A DNA stretch of 26,981 nucleotides, from assembly GCA_004556455.1 (NCBI GenBank), contig SFGY01000018.1, positions 1 to 26,981 on the forward strand, in the 5' to 3' direction. How positions within the stretch are numbered: position 1 is the stretch's first letter; the number at the start of each line of letters is the position of its first letter. A model generated the notes under the pieces. It was not told where the DNA came from, made no database searches, and saw nothing but the letters and a program-made list of their open reading frames with translations. Both the position numbers and the translations under genes were made by a program. Shown piece after piece: positions 7,667 through 14,751 of the stretch. Origin of the DNA: Clostridiales bacterium (lineage in GTDB: Bacteria; Bacillota; Clostridia; Saccharofermentanales; DTU023).

Positions 7667-9534
7667 ATTCCCATCTCCTTCATATGATCAGAGATGGTTT
7701 GCATCAACGTGTTCGATTCTCCTTGCAGTGCTAACAGTTCTCGATGTATTTGTTGCATTCTTTGCATGAAGTCCATTTTCTCAGTCTCCATAGCGGCCAC
7801 GCCCACATAAGCGCCGGGTGTCAGGGAGTAGTTCTTCTCCGCGATCTCGGCGCGGCTTGCCACCTTGCACAGGCCGGGGATGTCCCGATACTCGCCTTCG
7901 CCAAACTTTTCATAGAGCCAGCAAGCCTCTTTTAAAATGACAATCATCGCTTCTACTGCGGCGATTCGCTCATTCCATTCAGCGTCAACCGTCTTCTTTT
8001 CCCGCTTCGCTGCCGTATCAACTGCCTGCTTTGCTTTCTTGCGAATCAGCTCCAATTTTGCTTGCAGCAGATCCAGATTCTCAGAAAAACTGCGCTGGAT
8101 TCCGTAACCGTCCGGAACATCCTCGATATGCTCAGAGGTGTTAACAAACTCCGCAACTTGATCTATATACTCATTGATCAGGTCAACATACTTTTCTCTT
8201 TCGCCCCGGTAGAGCCAGACAATGGCGTTCAAATTCTTGAGCTGCCAATCGCTCCACTCGTTCAGTGTGCGGTCCACCACAGTATAGTAATTCCGGGCGT
8301 CGAGAAACAGCACCTTGTCCTGCAGCTCCTCGCCCTTGCCCTTATCAAAGAACCACAGAGAGCAGGGCAGGCTCTTGGTGTAGAAGAAGTTGTTGCCCAC
8401 GCTGACCATCACATCCACATGACCGGTCTCCACCAGCTTCTGGCGGATATCCCGATCTTTGCCGGAGCTGTCCGTGGCGGAAGACGCCATGACAAAACCC
8501 GCGCGACCTTTTTCGTTCAGGTAGGAGTAGAAATAGGAGATCCACAGATAGTTGGCATTGCCGAACTCCTTTTTTGCGTTGACGGAAGGCAAACCAAAGG
8601 GCAGACGGCCTGCGCTCTGAGCAGATTCGGAGTTGACCTTGTCCACATTAAAGGGCGGGTTTGCCATGACATAGTCGCAGCAGCCGTCCAGATTGTGGGC
8701 GTCGTGATAGAAGGTGTTGGCCTCGTCGCCAGATTTGATGATGCCATTGAGTCCGTGGACGGCCATATTCATCAAGCAGAGCTTTGCGTTGTATTCCACT
8801 TTCTCCTGACCGTAGAAGGTCATGGCGGAGTTGGCTTCCATTCCGGCAGCATTGACAAAATCGCCGGTCTGGACAAACATGCCGCCGCTGCCGCAGGCGG
8901 GGTCCAGCAATACGCCGCCCTTGGGTTCCAGCACATTGACGATCATCTTGACCAGAGATTTGGGCGTGAAGAACACGCCGTCGTCCTGGGCGATGTTCTT
9001 TGCGAATTTATTGAGGAAGTATTCGTAGATCCGGCCGATGACGTCGCCGCCCACTTCGTCCAGTGCGCTATTGTTGAAGATGCGCAGGAGTTCGCTCAGA
9101 AGTTCGTCGGAGAACATTGTGTAGTCCTTGGGAAGAACGCCTTTGAGCTGCTCACTTTGAGTCTCCACCAGTTCCATGGCGTTGTTGACCACTTCACCCA
9201 GACTGTTCATCACATGGCCGCTTTGATTTTTCAATTCAACAGAAGCAATATCCGCAGGGAGATTGACCAAGTATTCATACTGGGCTTCCCGGGGCAGGAA
9301 CAGTGCGCTCTTGGAGGTGAAGTCGCTGGCCTCCACAGGCATCACCCGGCCGCCGCGCACCGGGCGATTTTTCAAAATCTCCGCCTCCACCATTTTGAAG
9401 CGGCTGAATGCGTAGCGTAGAAAAATAAGCCCCAGCACGGGCATGCAGTATTGATTGGAGGTCAGCTTGGAACCTGCGCGCAGCAGGTCGGCGGATTCCC
9501 ACAGGTCTGCTTCCAGTTTTCGGATGTTTATCAT
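7663..9534 (-). CDS. hsdM: Type I restriction-modification DNA methyltransferase (N6-adenine)
   Basis: The 623-residue modification subunit protects self DNA by N6-adenine methylation. It has an N-terminal HsdM helical domain (ADLLRAGSKLTSNQYCMPVLGLIFLRY), the SAM-binding motif I DPACGSGGMF (~211-220) and the catalytic motif IV NPPF (292-295). The C-terminal ~120 residues are helical (KREKKTVDAEWNERIAAVEAM…), ending in a coiled-coil-like tail, as in longer HsdM forms. Start ATG at 9534 is preceded by AAGGAG at 8 nt. It is the first gene of the five-gene leftward operon. A TATAAT hexamer lies on the same strand at 9616-9621. The gene is intact. Confidence 0.97.
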   Translation of the reverse strand: MINIRKLEADLWESADLLRAGSKLTSNQYCMPVLGLIFLRYAFSRFKMVEAEILKNRPVRGGRVMPVEASDFTSKSALFLPREAQYEYLVNLPADIASVELKNQSGHVMNSLGEVVNNAMELVETQSEQLKGVLPKDYTMFSDELLSELLRIFNNSALDEVGGDVIGRIYEYFLNKFAKNIAQDDGVFFTPKSLVKMIVNVLEPKGGVLLDPACGSGGMFVQTGDFVNAAGMEANSAMTFYGQEKVEYNAKLCLMNMAVHGLNGIIKSGDEANTFYHDAHNLDGCCDYVMANPPFNVDKVNSESAQSAGRLPFGLPSVNAKKEFGNANYLWISYFYSYLNEKGRAGFVMASSATDSSGKDRDIRQKLVETGHVDVMVSVGNNFFYTKSLPCSLWFFDKGKGEELQDKVLFLDARNYYTVVDRTLNEWSDWQLKNLNAIVWLYRGEREKYVDLINEYIDQVAEFVNTSEHIEDVPDGYGIQRSFSENLDLLQAKLELIRKKAKQAVDTAAKREKKTVDAEWNERIAAVEAMIVILKEACWLYEKFGEGEYRDIPGLCKVASRAEIAEKNYSLTPGAYVGVAAMETEKMDFMQRMQQIHRELLALQGESNTLMQTISDHMKEMGI

Positions 9535-9615
9535 ATCTATTTCTCCTTCGGCTTACGCCGATATTCTTTCGTTTCACCCCGTCACAACGGATTGCAGGGG
9601 CCGAAGATATAATCT

Positions 9616-9621
9616 ATTATA
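9616..9621 (-). promoter_or_regulatory. Possible -10 element of the hsdM operon
   Basis: On the minus strand this reads TATAAT (within CAGTATAATAG), about 80 nt before the hsdM start. The hexamer 17 nt upstream (TTCCGT) is a poor -35. The promoter may be weak or may need an activator or alternative sigma factor; the element carries one of its own. Confidence 0.35.
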
Positions 9622-9757
9622 CTGCGCACCTGCACCAAACGGAAGATTTGCGCCTTCACGATCCTGGCGCAGATGCTTCCTTTTGTTTTTCTTCGCACCG
9701 GTGTCAAACTGCATTTTTACAGTTTGGGTACCAACCTGTGAAGAAAATATGGGGTGT

Positions 9758-9785
9758 CCAGAGGGGAATATCCCCTTGGCTCTGG
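9758..9785. repeat. Nested inverted repeat in the oriT region
   Basis: CCAGAG…CTCTGG encloses GGGGA/TCCCC around ATA, an imperfect hairpin 57 nt left of the nick-like site. It could be a relaxase-accessory site or an RNA hairpin; the sequence does not decide. Confidence 0.5.
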
Positions 9786-9833
9786 GTTTCCAATAGGGGC
9801 GAGCAGCATCCTGTTGGCACACGATTTTGCTCT

Positions 9834-9861
9834 GCAAAGTCTAGTGTGTTATACCTTTTGC
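9834..9861 (+). other. Probable MOBV-type origin of transfer (oriT) nick region
   Basis: TAGTGTGTTATAC at 9842-9854 matches the published nick-site consensus of pMV158-family MOBV relaxases (TAGTGTG/TTA), with the cut expected between 9848 and 9849. The surroundings also resemble pMV158: AAAGTCTA, then GTGTGT, then TATACCTTT form an imperfect inverted repeat, and GCAAAG/CTTTTGC extend it. A MobV relaxase is encoded 7 kb to the right in the same element. Identification rests on remembered consensus, not a search. Confidence 0.7.
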
Positions 9862-9920
9862 GACCGCTGACGCTGGAAAGGGGCTGTCCCACGCCTGACA
9901 GGCACTTTCCGGCGGCAGCA

Positions 9921-9990
9921 GAACAGGCGGATTTTGTGACAGGAAAGGACACAAAACCAGGGATTTGCCATGAGCAAAATCCGACTGTTC
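9921..9990. repeat. Long inverted repeat with competing inner hairpin
   Basis: The arms 9921-9936 (GAACAGGCGGATTTTG) and 9975-9990 (CAAAATCCGACTGTTC) pair at 15 of 16 positions around a 38-nt loop. Within it, TTTTGTG at 9932-9938 can instead pair with CACAAAA at 9950-9956, so two mutually exclusive folds are possible. It lies 60-130 nt from the nick-like site. Possible roles are an oriT accessory hairpin, a single-strand replication origin or a structured RNA. Confidence 0.6.
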
Positions 9991-10097
9991 GGGTGTAGGT
10001 GGTGCGGCTAAGCGGAGGTCAGCGACCGACGCTGTGCGGCATCACCGGGGGAGCAAAAGGGATATAAAACCCGCCGCAGCGACGTATCTCCGTGCCC

Positions 10098-10742
10098 CTA
10101 ATACCACCACGGCAGCTCCAACCACACGTTATCCAAAGCAAGAGCTTCTGTTTTCTTTGCTCTGCTTTCGGACAGGTTGAAGTGCTGCGCCGTTTCCGTC
10201 AGCGGATGCCCAATATCATCATCGAAACCAAAGCGGTACCGGAGATACTGTTCCTCTCTGTCCTCGATCATGTACAGAGCGTGGTGAATATCATCAACCC
10301 GTTCCTGTGCCAGATAGACCTGCTCCGGCGTCTGTCTGGTGGGGTCGGCAATGAAATGATGCTTGCTCCGCACCTCGTCCTTCGCCAGTTCATCCAGCGA
10401 AATGATGTTGTTCAGATTCTTCGCCTCAAAGGACACGCTCTGCGAACGGATGTAATCGATCATGGCGTTCCGTATTGCGGGAGCAGCATAGGTCAGAAAT
10501 AGATTGCCGCTGTCGGGATTGTAGCTCTCGATGCAGCCGAGCAACCCCAACGCTCCTTCCTGTACCAGATCATCAAGGGCAATATGTAGAGAACAATTCA
10601 GTTCGGGCTGCGTGCTCCACACCTCATGGGCTGTCTTTTTGATGAAGCGGAGATTATTTTCAATCAGCAGATTCTGCACATCGGCATCGCCCTGCTTCAC
10701 CAATGCACAGAGCTGTTCATTGGTCATTTGTTCCCTTTTCAT
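10098..10742 (-). CDS. Element-encoded sigma-70-family factor
   Basis: This 214-residue protein looks like a compact sigma-70-type factor. Region 2 is recognisable in LLIENNLRFIKKTAHEVW and DDLVQEGALGLLGCIESYNP, then FLTYAAPAIRNAMIDYIRS. A region 4-like helix-turn-helix closes the protein: QYLRYRFGFDDDIGHPLTET followed by AQHFNLSESRAKKTEALAL. It should guide RNA polymerase to a set of element promoters. Start ATG at 10742 lies within the 3' end of the XRE gene (26-nt overlap), so the two are coupled. No terminator is seen after its stop. Stand-alone sigma factors of this kind are common on clostridial mobile elements; its targets are not known. Alternative: a sigma-like DNA-binding regulator without true sigma activity. 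Confidence 0.85.
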   Translation of the reverse strand: MKREQMTNEQLCALVKQGDADVQNLLIENNLRFIKKTAHEVWSTQPELNCSLHIALDDLVQEGALGLLGCIESYNPDSGNLFLTYAAPAIRNAMIDYIRSQSVSFEAKNLNNIISLDELAKDEVRSKHHFIADPTRQTPEQVYLAQERVDDIHHALYMIEDREEQYLRYRFGFDDDIGHPLTETAQHFNLSESRAKKTEALALDNVWLELPWWY

Positions 10743-11523
10743 TGTCTGCTACCGTGCCAGCCATCGCAAGAAACATCTGCTTGACCAACTCTGTATCGAC
10801 ACCGGGCAGATGAGAAACAGACTGTGCGACCGCCTCACCGATCTGCTCCGGCGTGATTTTACGGTTTGGCTTATGCTGTCCCTTGGTCAACTCGGCATAT
10901 ATCTTTTTCGCCGCTTGTGCGGTCAATTCCCGGGATGCCTGCAGATCGTTGCCGAATTCTTTCTTTACGGCCTGCACCGCATTCATAAACGACCGCTGGA
11001 TCGCCGTCAGGTCTGCCTGATATACCGGGGTCTGCAATTTCTTTACGTCATCGACAGCGTCAGGCTGACCCCTCAGCATACCGGCGACGGTTGCGTACAA
11101 CTGATTCTGTGCGGCAAAACCCTTGGCAAGTTCGTCATCCAAGTAACCAGAAATCAGATTTGTGGTGTTGGCAAACTCCGGATTTTCAAGCAGCGCATTG
11201 ACCACCTGCGGATTCACTTTATGTGTGTACAGATTTCTCGCCGCCTGCACGGACAGGCCAAGTTCGGAAATATCATAATTCAGGCGGTCAGGGATATCGA
11301 CTTCGCCAAGCAGGAAGTCGGTGGAGACATTGAACACACGGGCAATGCGGATGATGTTTTCGTCGCCCAGCTTGTCCGTTTTGCCGCTGATGAAACGGCT
11401 CAGCATACTTTCCGAACAGCCGATGCGAGCAGCAAGCTCAGCCTGCGTGACCTTGTTGGCTTTCATCAGGTCCTGGATGCGGTCACGGATTTTACCGGGA
11501 AGATATACGTTTTCATTGCTCAT
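10717..11523 (-). CDS. XRE-family helix-turn-helix regulator with a long C-terminal domain
   Basis: The protein has 268 residues from the ATG at 11523, which is preceded by AAGGAGGTG at good spacing; an upstream GTG in frame is less likely. Residues ~10-65 are a Cro/CI-type helix-turn-helix: IRDRIQDLMKANKVTQAELA, ARIGCSESMLSRFISGKTDK, then IIRIARVFNVSTDFLLGE. The remaining ~200 residues are helical and contain no domain I recognise. It probably represses element promoters such as its own operon, the replication operon or the recombinase. It lies 44 nt after the GIY-YIG gene and overlaps the sigma gene, suggesting joint control of a regulatory pair. Confidence 0.9.
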   Translation of the reverse strand: MSNENVYLPGKIRDRIQDLMKANKVTQAELAARIGCSESMLSRFISGKTDKLGDENIIRIARVFNVSTDFLLGEVDIPDRLNYDISELGLSVQAARNLYTHKVNPQVVNALLENPEFANTTNLISGYLDDELAKGFAAQNQLYATVAGMLRGQPDAVDDVKKLQTPVYQADLTAIQRSFMNAVQAVKKEFGNDLQASRELTAQAAKKIYAELTKGQHKPNRKITPEQIGEAVAQSVSHLPGVDTELVKQMFLAMAGTVADNEKGTNDQ

Positions 11524-11567
11524 GCACCACACCTCCTTGCTCTATTTACGGTATCAATTACCCGTTG

Positions 11568-12398
11568 TTACTTTCGGTACATTTCATCAAGTGTTTTGCC
11601 GTCTTTGTTTTTCCATTCGATCCATCCGTTGGTGCTTCCACCAAGCACAAACATTGCTGCCGAACTGGGAGAAGTAAATGGAACAGAAACATTCAGGATG
11701 TGTTTGTCACCGCTGCAAACTATGTTCCCGTTTTGAATGGCGGTTTGCCGAAGCTTCTCAATATTATCTGAATGGCACTTGCGGCTCATATCAATTTCAG
11801 AACCTTCAAGAACTTCAAATTTTTCTCCATCATACACACCAAGCGCCTGGACACCATTGCGGGTAGTATGCAATGTGTTGGCTTCATTCAGAGTTGTTTT
11901 GGAGTTTTCCATTTTGTAACCCTGGGTTGCCATGATGAATTTGATTTCTTCATACACTTCCTCAATCAAAGGAAGATCATATTCATCAATCTCGTATTTG
12001 GGATTCACCGTGTTTTCAACCTTGTAGCGCTTCGCTTCAATTGCCTTACCGATGGCAAAAGCCTCAAGACCGCTGATCATGTCCAGAGAAAAGGTCTTGT
12101 TGTCAGCAAGGAACATGATTGCTTTGTTCCAGAAATCTTTTGAACGATTGTGGTCGTCCAATCTGCTGACTCCGTTTCGGGTCTGCCCAACATAGATCTG
12201 TGCAATCTTGTTGTCATCCGTTTCGCTGATCAGATAATAAATGCCAGGCCGATTGATACCGGTCAGCTTCTTGGCTTCCGAAAGCAACGGGCGGGGGATG
12301 ACATAGGTAGTCATTGTTGACAGGTGACGGCGGATGGAGCGAATCCCATCCGGCTGACCATTGTGATATATAATCTCAAGCTTTTTACTGATGGCCAT
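11568..12398 (-). CDS. GIY-YIG nuclease-domain protein with C-terminal DUF4357
   Basis: The protein has 276 residues. The GIY-YIG core is visible at RPGIYYLISE (~50-59) and AQIYVGQTRNGVSRLDDH (~66-83), with the conserved Arg79. The C-terminus FVLGGSTNGWIEWKNKDGKTLDEMYR is the DUF4357 signature, often found fused to GIY-YIG or methylase domains. It could nick or cut DNA in element transfer or defence; the substrate is unknown. The ATG at 12398 has AAAGGGGAG upstream and follows the AAA-ATPase stop by 13 nt, so they are probably one transcript from the promoter at 13804-13832. Confidence 0.85.
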   Translation of the reverse strand: MAISKKLEIIYHNGQPDGIRSIRRHLSTMTTYVIPRPLLSEAKKLTGINRPGIYYLISETDDNKIAQIYVGQTRNGVSRLDDHNRSKDFWNKAIMFLADNKTFSLDMISGLEAFAIGKAIEAKRYKVENTVNPKYEIDEYDLPLIEEVYEEIKFIMATQGYKMENSKTTLNEANTLHTTRNGVQALGVYDGEKFEVLEGSEIDMSRKCHSDNIEKLRQTAIQNGNIVCSGDKHILNVSVPFTSPSSAAMFVLGGSTNGWIEWKNKDGKTLDEMYRK

Positions 12399-12411
12399 AG
12401 TATACTCCCCT

Positions 12412-13749
12412 TTACGCTTTCTTCTCCAATGCCAGCCCGATCAGCCGGTCTGCCTGATCTGCCATGAACAGCGGAATGTTCAGCACATCATCATCCAGCT
12501 TCAGATTGTCCAAGGAGAAGCGCACGCGGAGCTTTACCTGCCCCGGGAACAGCTCCTTGAATTTGCGCAGACTCCGGCTGGTGGTATTGGCCTCTGCCTT
12601 GACCTCCACCGGGAAAATATCATTCTCGCGCTGAATCAGGAAATCGACCTCATAGGGAGGATTGTTCTGGCTCCAATAACGGGGCATCACCTCAAATTGT
12701 GTGATGAGTGTTTGCAGCACATAGTTTTCTGTCAACGCTCCTTTGAACTCGGTAAACAGACGATTGCCCTCACCAAAAGCAGTCGGTGCAAGCTGCGCCA
12801 GACGGCGGAGCAATCCCACATCCACCAGATAGATTTTGAACGCCGACAGATCGTCATAGGCCGACATCGGAAGTCCAGGCGCGGTGCTGCGGTATACCTT
12901 GTGGATAAGCCTGGCATCCACCAGCCATTGCAGCGCATCCTCATACTCACGCGCCCGCGCGCCCTCTTTGACGACCTTATAGATGAACTTTTTATTTTCC
13001 CGGGCAAGCTGCGACGGAACAGATTTCCAGATCATTGAGATTTTCGGAAATTCGCTGATATTCGGATGTTTGGCAAAGTCGCGCTCATATGCGCTGATAA
13101 TTCCGGACAGAGCCTCCTGCATGGCCTCCACGTCGCGCGCCTGCGTCCACATGAGCACAGATTCCGGCATTCCACCCGTGACATAGTACATTTTGAGTTT
13201 CTCATACAGCGGATTGAAAAAAGCATCCGGAAGCGGTTCCAGCATATCCACAGCATCCAGATAGTTTGCGAGATTCTCATCACCGTTGGCCAGCAAAAAC
13301 TCCGTAAACGTCATTGGATCGATCTGCATGAAGTTGACCTTGCCCACCGGGAAAGAGGACGGCTTTGCCAGTGCAATGCCCAGCAGCGAACCGGCACAGG
13401 CAATGTGATACTGCGGCGCATTCTCGCAGAAATATTTCATGGAGTTGATGACCTTCGGGCAGTCCTGTACTTCGTCAAAAATGATGAGTGTCTTTTCCGG
13501 TGTGATCTTCTGTCCGCTGGCCAGCATCAGGTTTTGCAGAAGCCGGTCAACGTCCTTGGTCGTTTCAAAGAACTGCTTATACTCCTCGTGTTCATCGAAG
13601 TTAAAGTAGGCTGTATTATCATAATAACGTCTGCCGAATTCCTTGAGAATCCACGTTTTGCCCACCTGCCGCACTCCTTTGAGGATCAGCGGCTTGCGGT
13701 AAGGCGAGTTTTTCCATTCCAGCAGTCGTTTCAGGATCAGTCGCTCCAT
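12412..13749 (-). CDS. AAA-family ATPase with C-terminal DUF4143
   Basis: This 445-residue protein belongs to the widespread AAA_14/DUF4143 family. It has Walker A GVRQVGKTW (~25-33), Walker B TLIIFDEVQDCPKVINS (~86-102) and a sensor-like CAGSLLGIAL. The C-terminal half includes the nuclease-like core PYEVDFLIQRENDIFPVEVKA, with the D…E-x-K pattern of the PD-(D/E)xK-like DUF4143 domain. Family members are common on mobile DNA, but their exact role is poorly defined. Start ATG at 13749 has GGAGGG upstream, and a strong promoter lies 55-83 nt before it. It is first in the leftward operon AAA, GIY-YIG, XRE, sigma. Confidence 0.92.
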   Translation of the reverse strand: MERLILKRLLEWKNSPYRKPLILKGVRQVGKTWILKEFGRRYYDNTAYFNFDEHEEYKQFFETTKDVDRLLQNLMLASGQKITPEKTLIIFDEVQDCPKVINSMKYFCENAPQYHIACAGSLLGIALAKPSSFPVGKVNFMQIDPMTFTEFLLANGDENLANYLDAVDMLEPLPDAFFNPLYEKLKMYYVTGGMPESVLMWTQARDVEAMQEALSGIISAYERDFAKHPNISEFPKISMIWKSVPSQLARENKKFIYKVVKEGARAREYEDALQWLVDARLIHKVYRSTAPGLPMSAYDDLSAFKIYLVDVGLLRRLAQLAPTAFGEGNRLFTEFKGALTENYVLQTLITQFEVMPRYWSQNNPPYEVDFLIQRENDIFPVEVKAEANTTSRSLRKFKELFPGQVKLRVRFSLDNLKLDDDVLNIPLFMADQADRLIGLALEKKA

Positions 13750-13803
13750 AGAATCCCTCCGTCACACTTTTCTTGGAGATTTCGCGTTTGATTTCACACT
13801 ATT

Positions 13804-13832
13804 ATTATACGCTCCTCGGACCAAAATAGCAA
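13804..13832 (-). promoter_or_regulatory. Sigma-A-type promoter of the leftward AAA/GIY-YIG/XRE/sigma operon
   Basis: On the minus strand TTGCTA (-35) and a perfect TATAAT (-10) are separated by exactly 17 nt. Transcription would start near 13797, about 48 nt before the AAA gene. Confidence 0.75.
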
Positions 13833-13911
13833 TTGTATCACAAAAATTTTTGTTTTTATGATAACGGAATCACATTTTTATTGATTCTATTCCGTTCTTT
13901 CACTCTATCTG

Positions 13912-13943
13912 GGTGAATTTTCACTGCACAAGGTGAATTTTCA
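13912..13943. repeat. Two operator-like direct repeats in the divergent control region
   Basis: GGTGAATTTTCA occurs at 13912-13923 and 13932-13943, 20 bp apart, which is about two helical turns and so on the same DNA face. Each half is itself nearly palindromic (TGAAnnTTCA). The pair lies between the leftward operon promoter and the rightward replication genes, a natural place for the XRE regulator to bind. Confidence 0.5.
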
Positions 13944-14012
13944 TGTTTGCCAAGCAGCAATATCACATTATTATAGCATGTTTCACCCTTACAAATCACA
14001 CTTTTATGTTTC

Positions 14013-14058
14013 CGTCCTTCCGACTTGCATTTTCGCAAGAATTCGGGAGGGCTTTTTT
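14013..14058 (+). terminator. Terminator or attenuator ahead of the replication genes
   Basis: CCGTCCTTCCGA pairs imperfectly with TTCGGGAGGGC, and CTTGC with GCAAG inside, followed by CTTTTTTG: an intrinsic terminator reading rightward. No gene lies upstream on this strand, so it may act as a leader attenuator for the primase operon or end an unrecognised small RNA. Confidence 0.65.
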
Positions 14059-14117
14059 GTTTTCTTGCACAACTGCCTGATTTTTTCGGTCTAAGACTTT
14101 TTCTCCGTATATTCAGT

Positions 14118-14136
14118 TGACAAAGAAAATTTGTCA
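14118..14136. promoter_or_regulatory. Perfect inverted repeat just upstream of the primase gene
   Basis: TGACAAA-GAAAA-TTTGTCA is a perfect 7-bp inverted repeat, overlapping a TTGACA hexamer at 14117-14122. It lies 25 nt before the primase start and fits an operator over a -35, though no clear -10 follows at standard spacing. Confidence 0.45.
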
Positions 14137-14160
14137 GAAAAATCGAAAGGAGAAATGCCT

Positions 14161-14751
14161 ATGACAATTTTTGAAGCCGTCAAATCCACGGTCACGCCGA
14201 GGATGGCGGCGGAACACTTCGGGCTGAGCGTCAGCCGAAACGGAATGGCCTGCTGTCCATTCCACAATGACCGACACCCCAGCATGAAGCTAAATGAGGA
14301 TTACTTCTATTGCTTCGGCTGTGGTGCTAAGGGAGATGTGATTGAATTCACATCCAAGCTGTTCGGTATCACAGCCATGGAGGCAGTGCAGAAACTGAGG
14401 GCAGACTTCGGTGTTCAAGAGGACAAGCCGTCCATCCTCACCAAGCTGAACTTGTACAGGACGCAGGCAGACAACGAGCGTCTTTGTTTCCGCGTTCTAC
14501 GGGAGTATCTGCAAATCCTGCAGGGTTGGAAGGTACGCTTTTCGCCTCAGACACTGGAGGATGATCCGGACGACCGCTTTGTGGAAGCCTGCCATATGCT
14601 CGAATGTACGCAGTATATGTTGGATTTACTGACGATAGGTTCTCCGGAAGAACGAACAGACTTGGTAAACGACATGATGAAAGACAACAAAATCACGCTC
14701 TTGCAGGATCACCTGCGAGAGATCAAGGAGGAATCGAATGAACAAACATGA
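14161..14751 (+). CDS. CHC2 zinc-finger primase-like protein
   Basis: This 196-residue protein carries the DnaG-type CHC2 zinc finger: MACCPFHNDRHPSMKLN followed by YYCFGCGAKGDVIEF-like spacing (actual YFYCFGCGAKGDVIEF). The remaining part is helical with no TOPRIM domain, so it is only the template-binding half of a primase and probably works with the helicase encoded next. Start is the ATG at 14161 (GAAAGGAGAA 5 nt upstream); an in-frame ATG at 14131 has no ribosome site. It overlaps the helicase gene by 14 nt, indicating coupling. Role: initiating replication of the excised element, by analogy with other elements. Confidence 0.88.
   Translation: MTIFEAVKSTVTPRMAAEHFGLSVSRNGMACCPFHNDRHPSMKLNEDYFYCFGCGAKGDVIEFTSKLFGITAMEAVQKLRADFGVQEDKPSILTKLNLYRTQADNERLCFRVLREYLQILQGWKVRFSPQTLEDDPDDRFVEACHMLECTQYMLDLLTIGSPEERTDLVNDMMKDNKITLLQDHLREIKEESNEQT

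Larger units (their letters stand above)
9535..10097. other. Structured non-coding region containing the probable oriT
   Basis: These 563 nt between the sigma gene and hsdM hold no convincing gene; the short open frames lack ribosome sites and family features. Three structures stand out: a hairpin at 9758-9785, a pMV158-like nick region at 9834-9861 and a long inverted repeat with arms 9921-9936 and 9975-9990. The part from ~9990 to 10097 is GC-rich with many short complementary runs. The region separates the RM cargo from the mobilization core, and the leftward sigma operon has no clear terminator before it, so it could also act as a long leader for hsdM. Confidence 0.7.

Noticed and set aside
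8062..9420. 452-codon plus-strand frame opposite hsdM
   Set aside because: Mirror of the hsdM codon pattern; no family features or ribosome site, and hsdM is unmistakable.
9594..9998. Short frames on both strands in the oriT region
   Set aside because: No ribosome sites, overlap with hairpins and the nick-like site, no recognisable protein features.
13856..14038. 60-codon minus-strand frame in the divergent control region
   Set aside because: Covers the operator repeats and terminator; no ribosome site; looks like chance.
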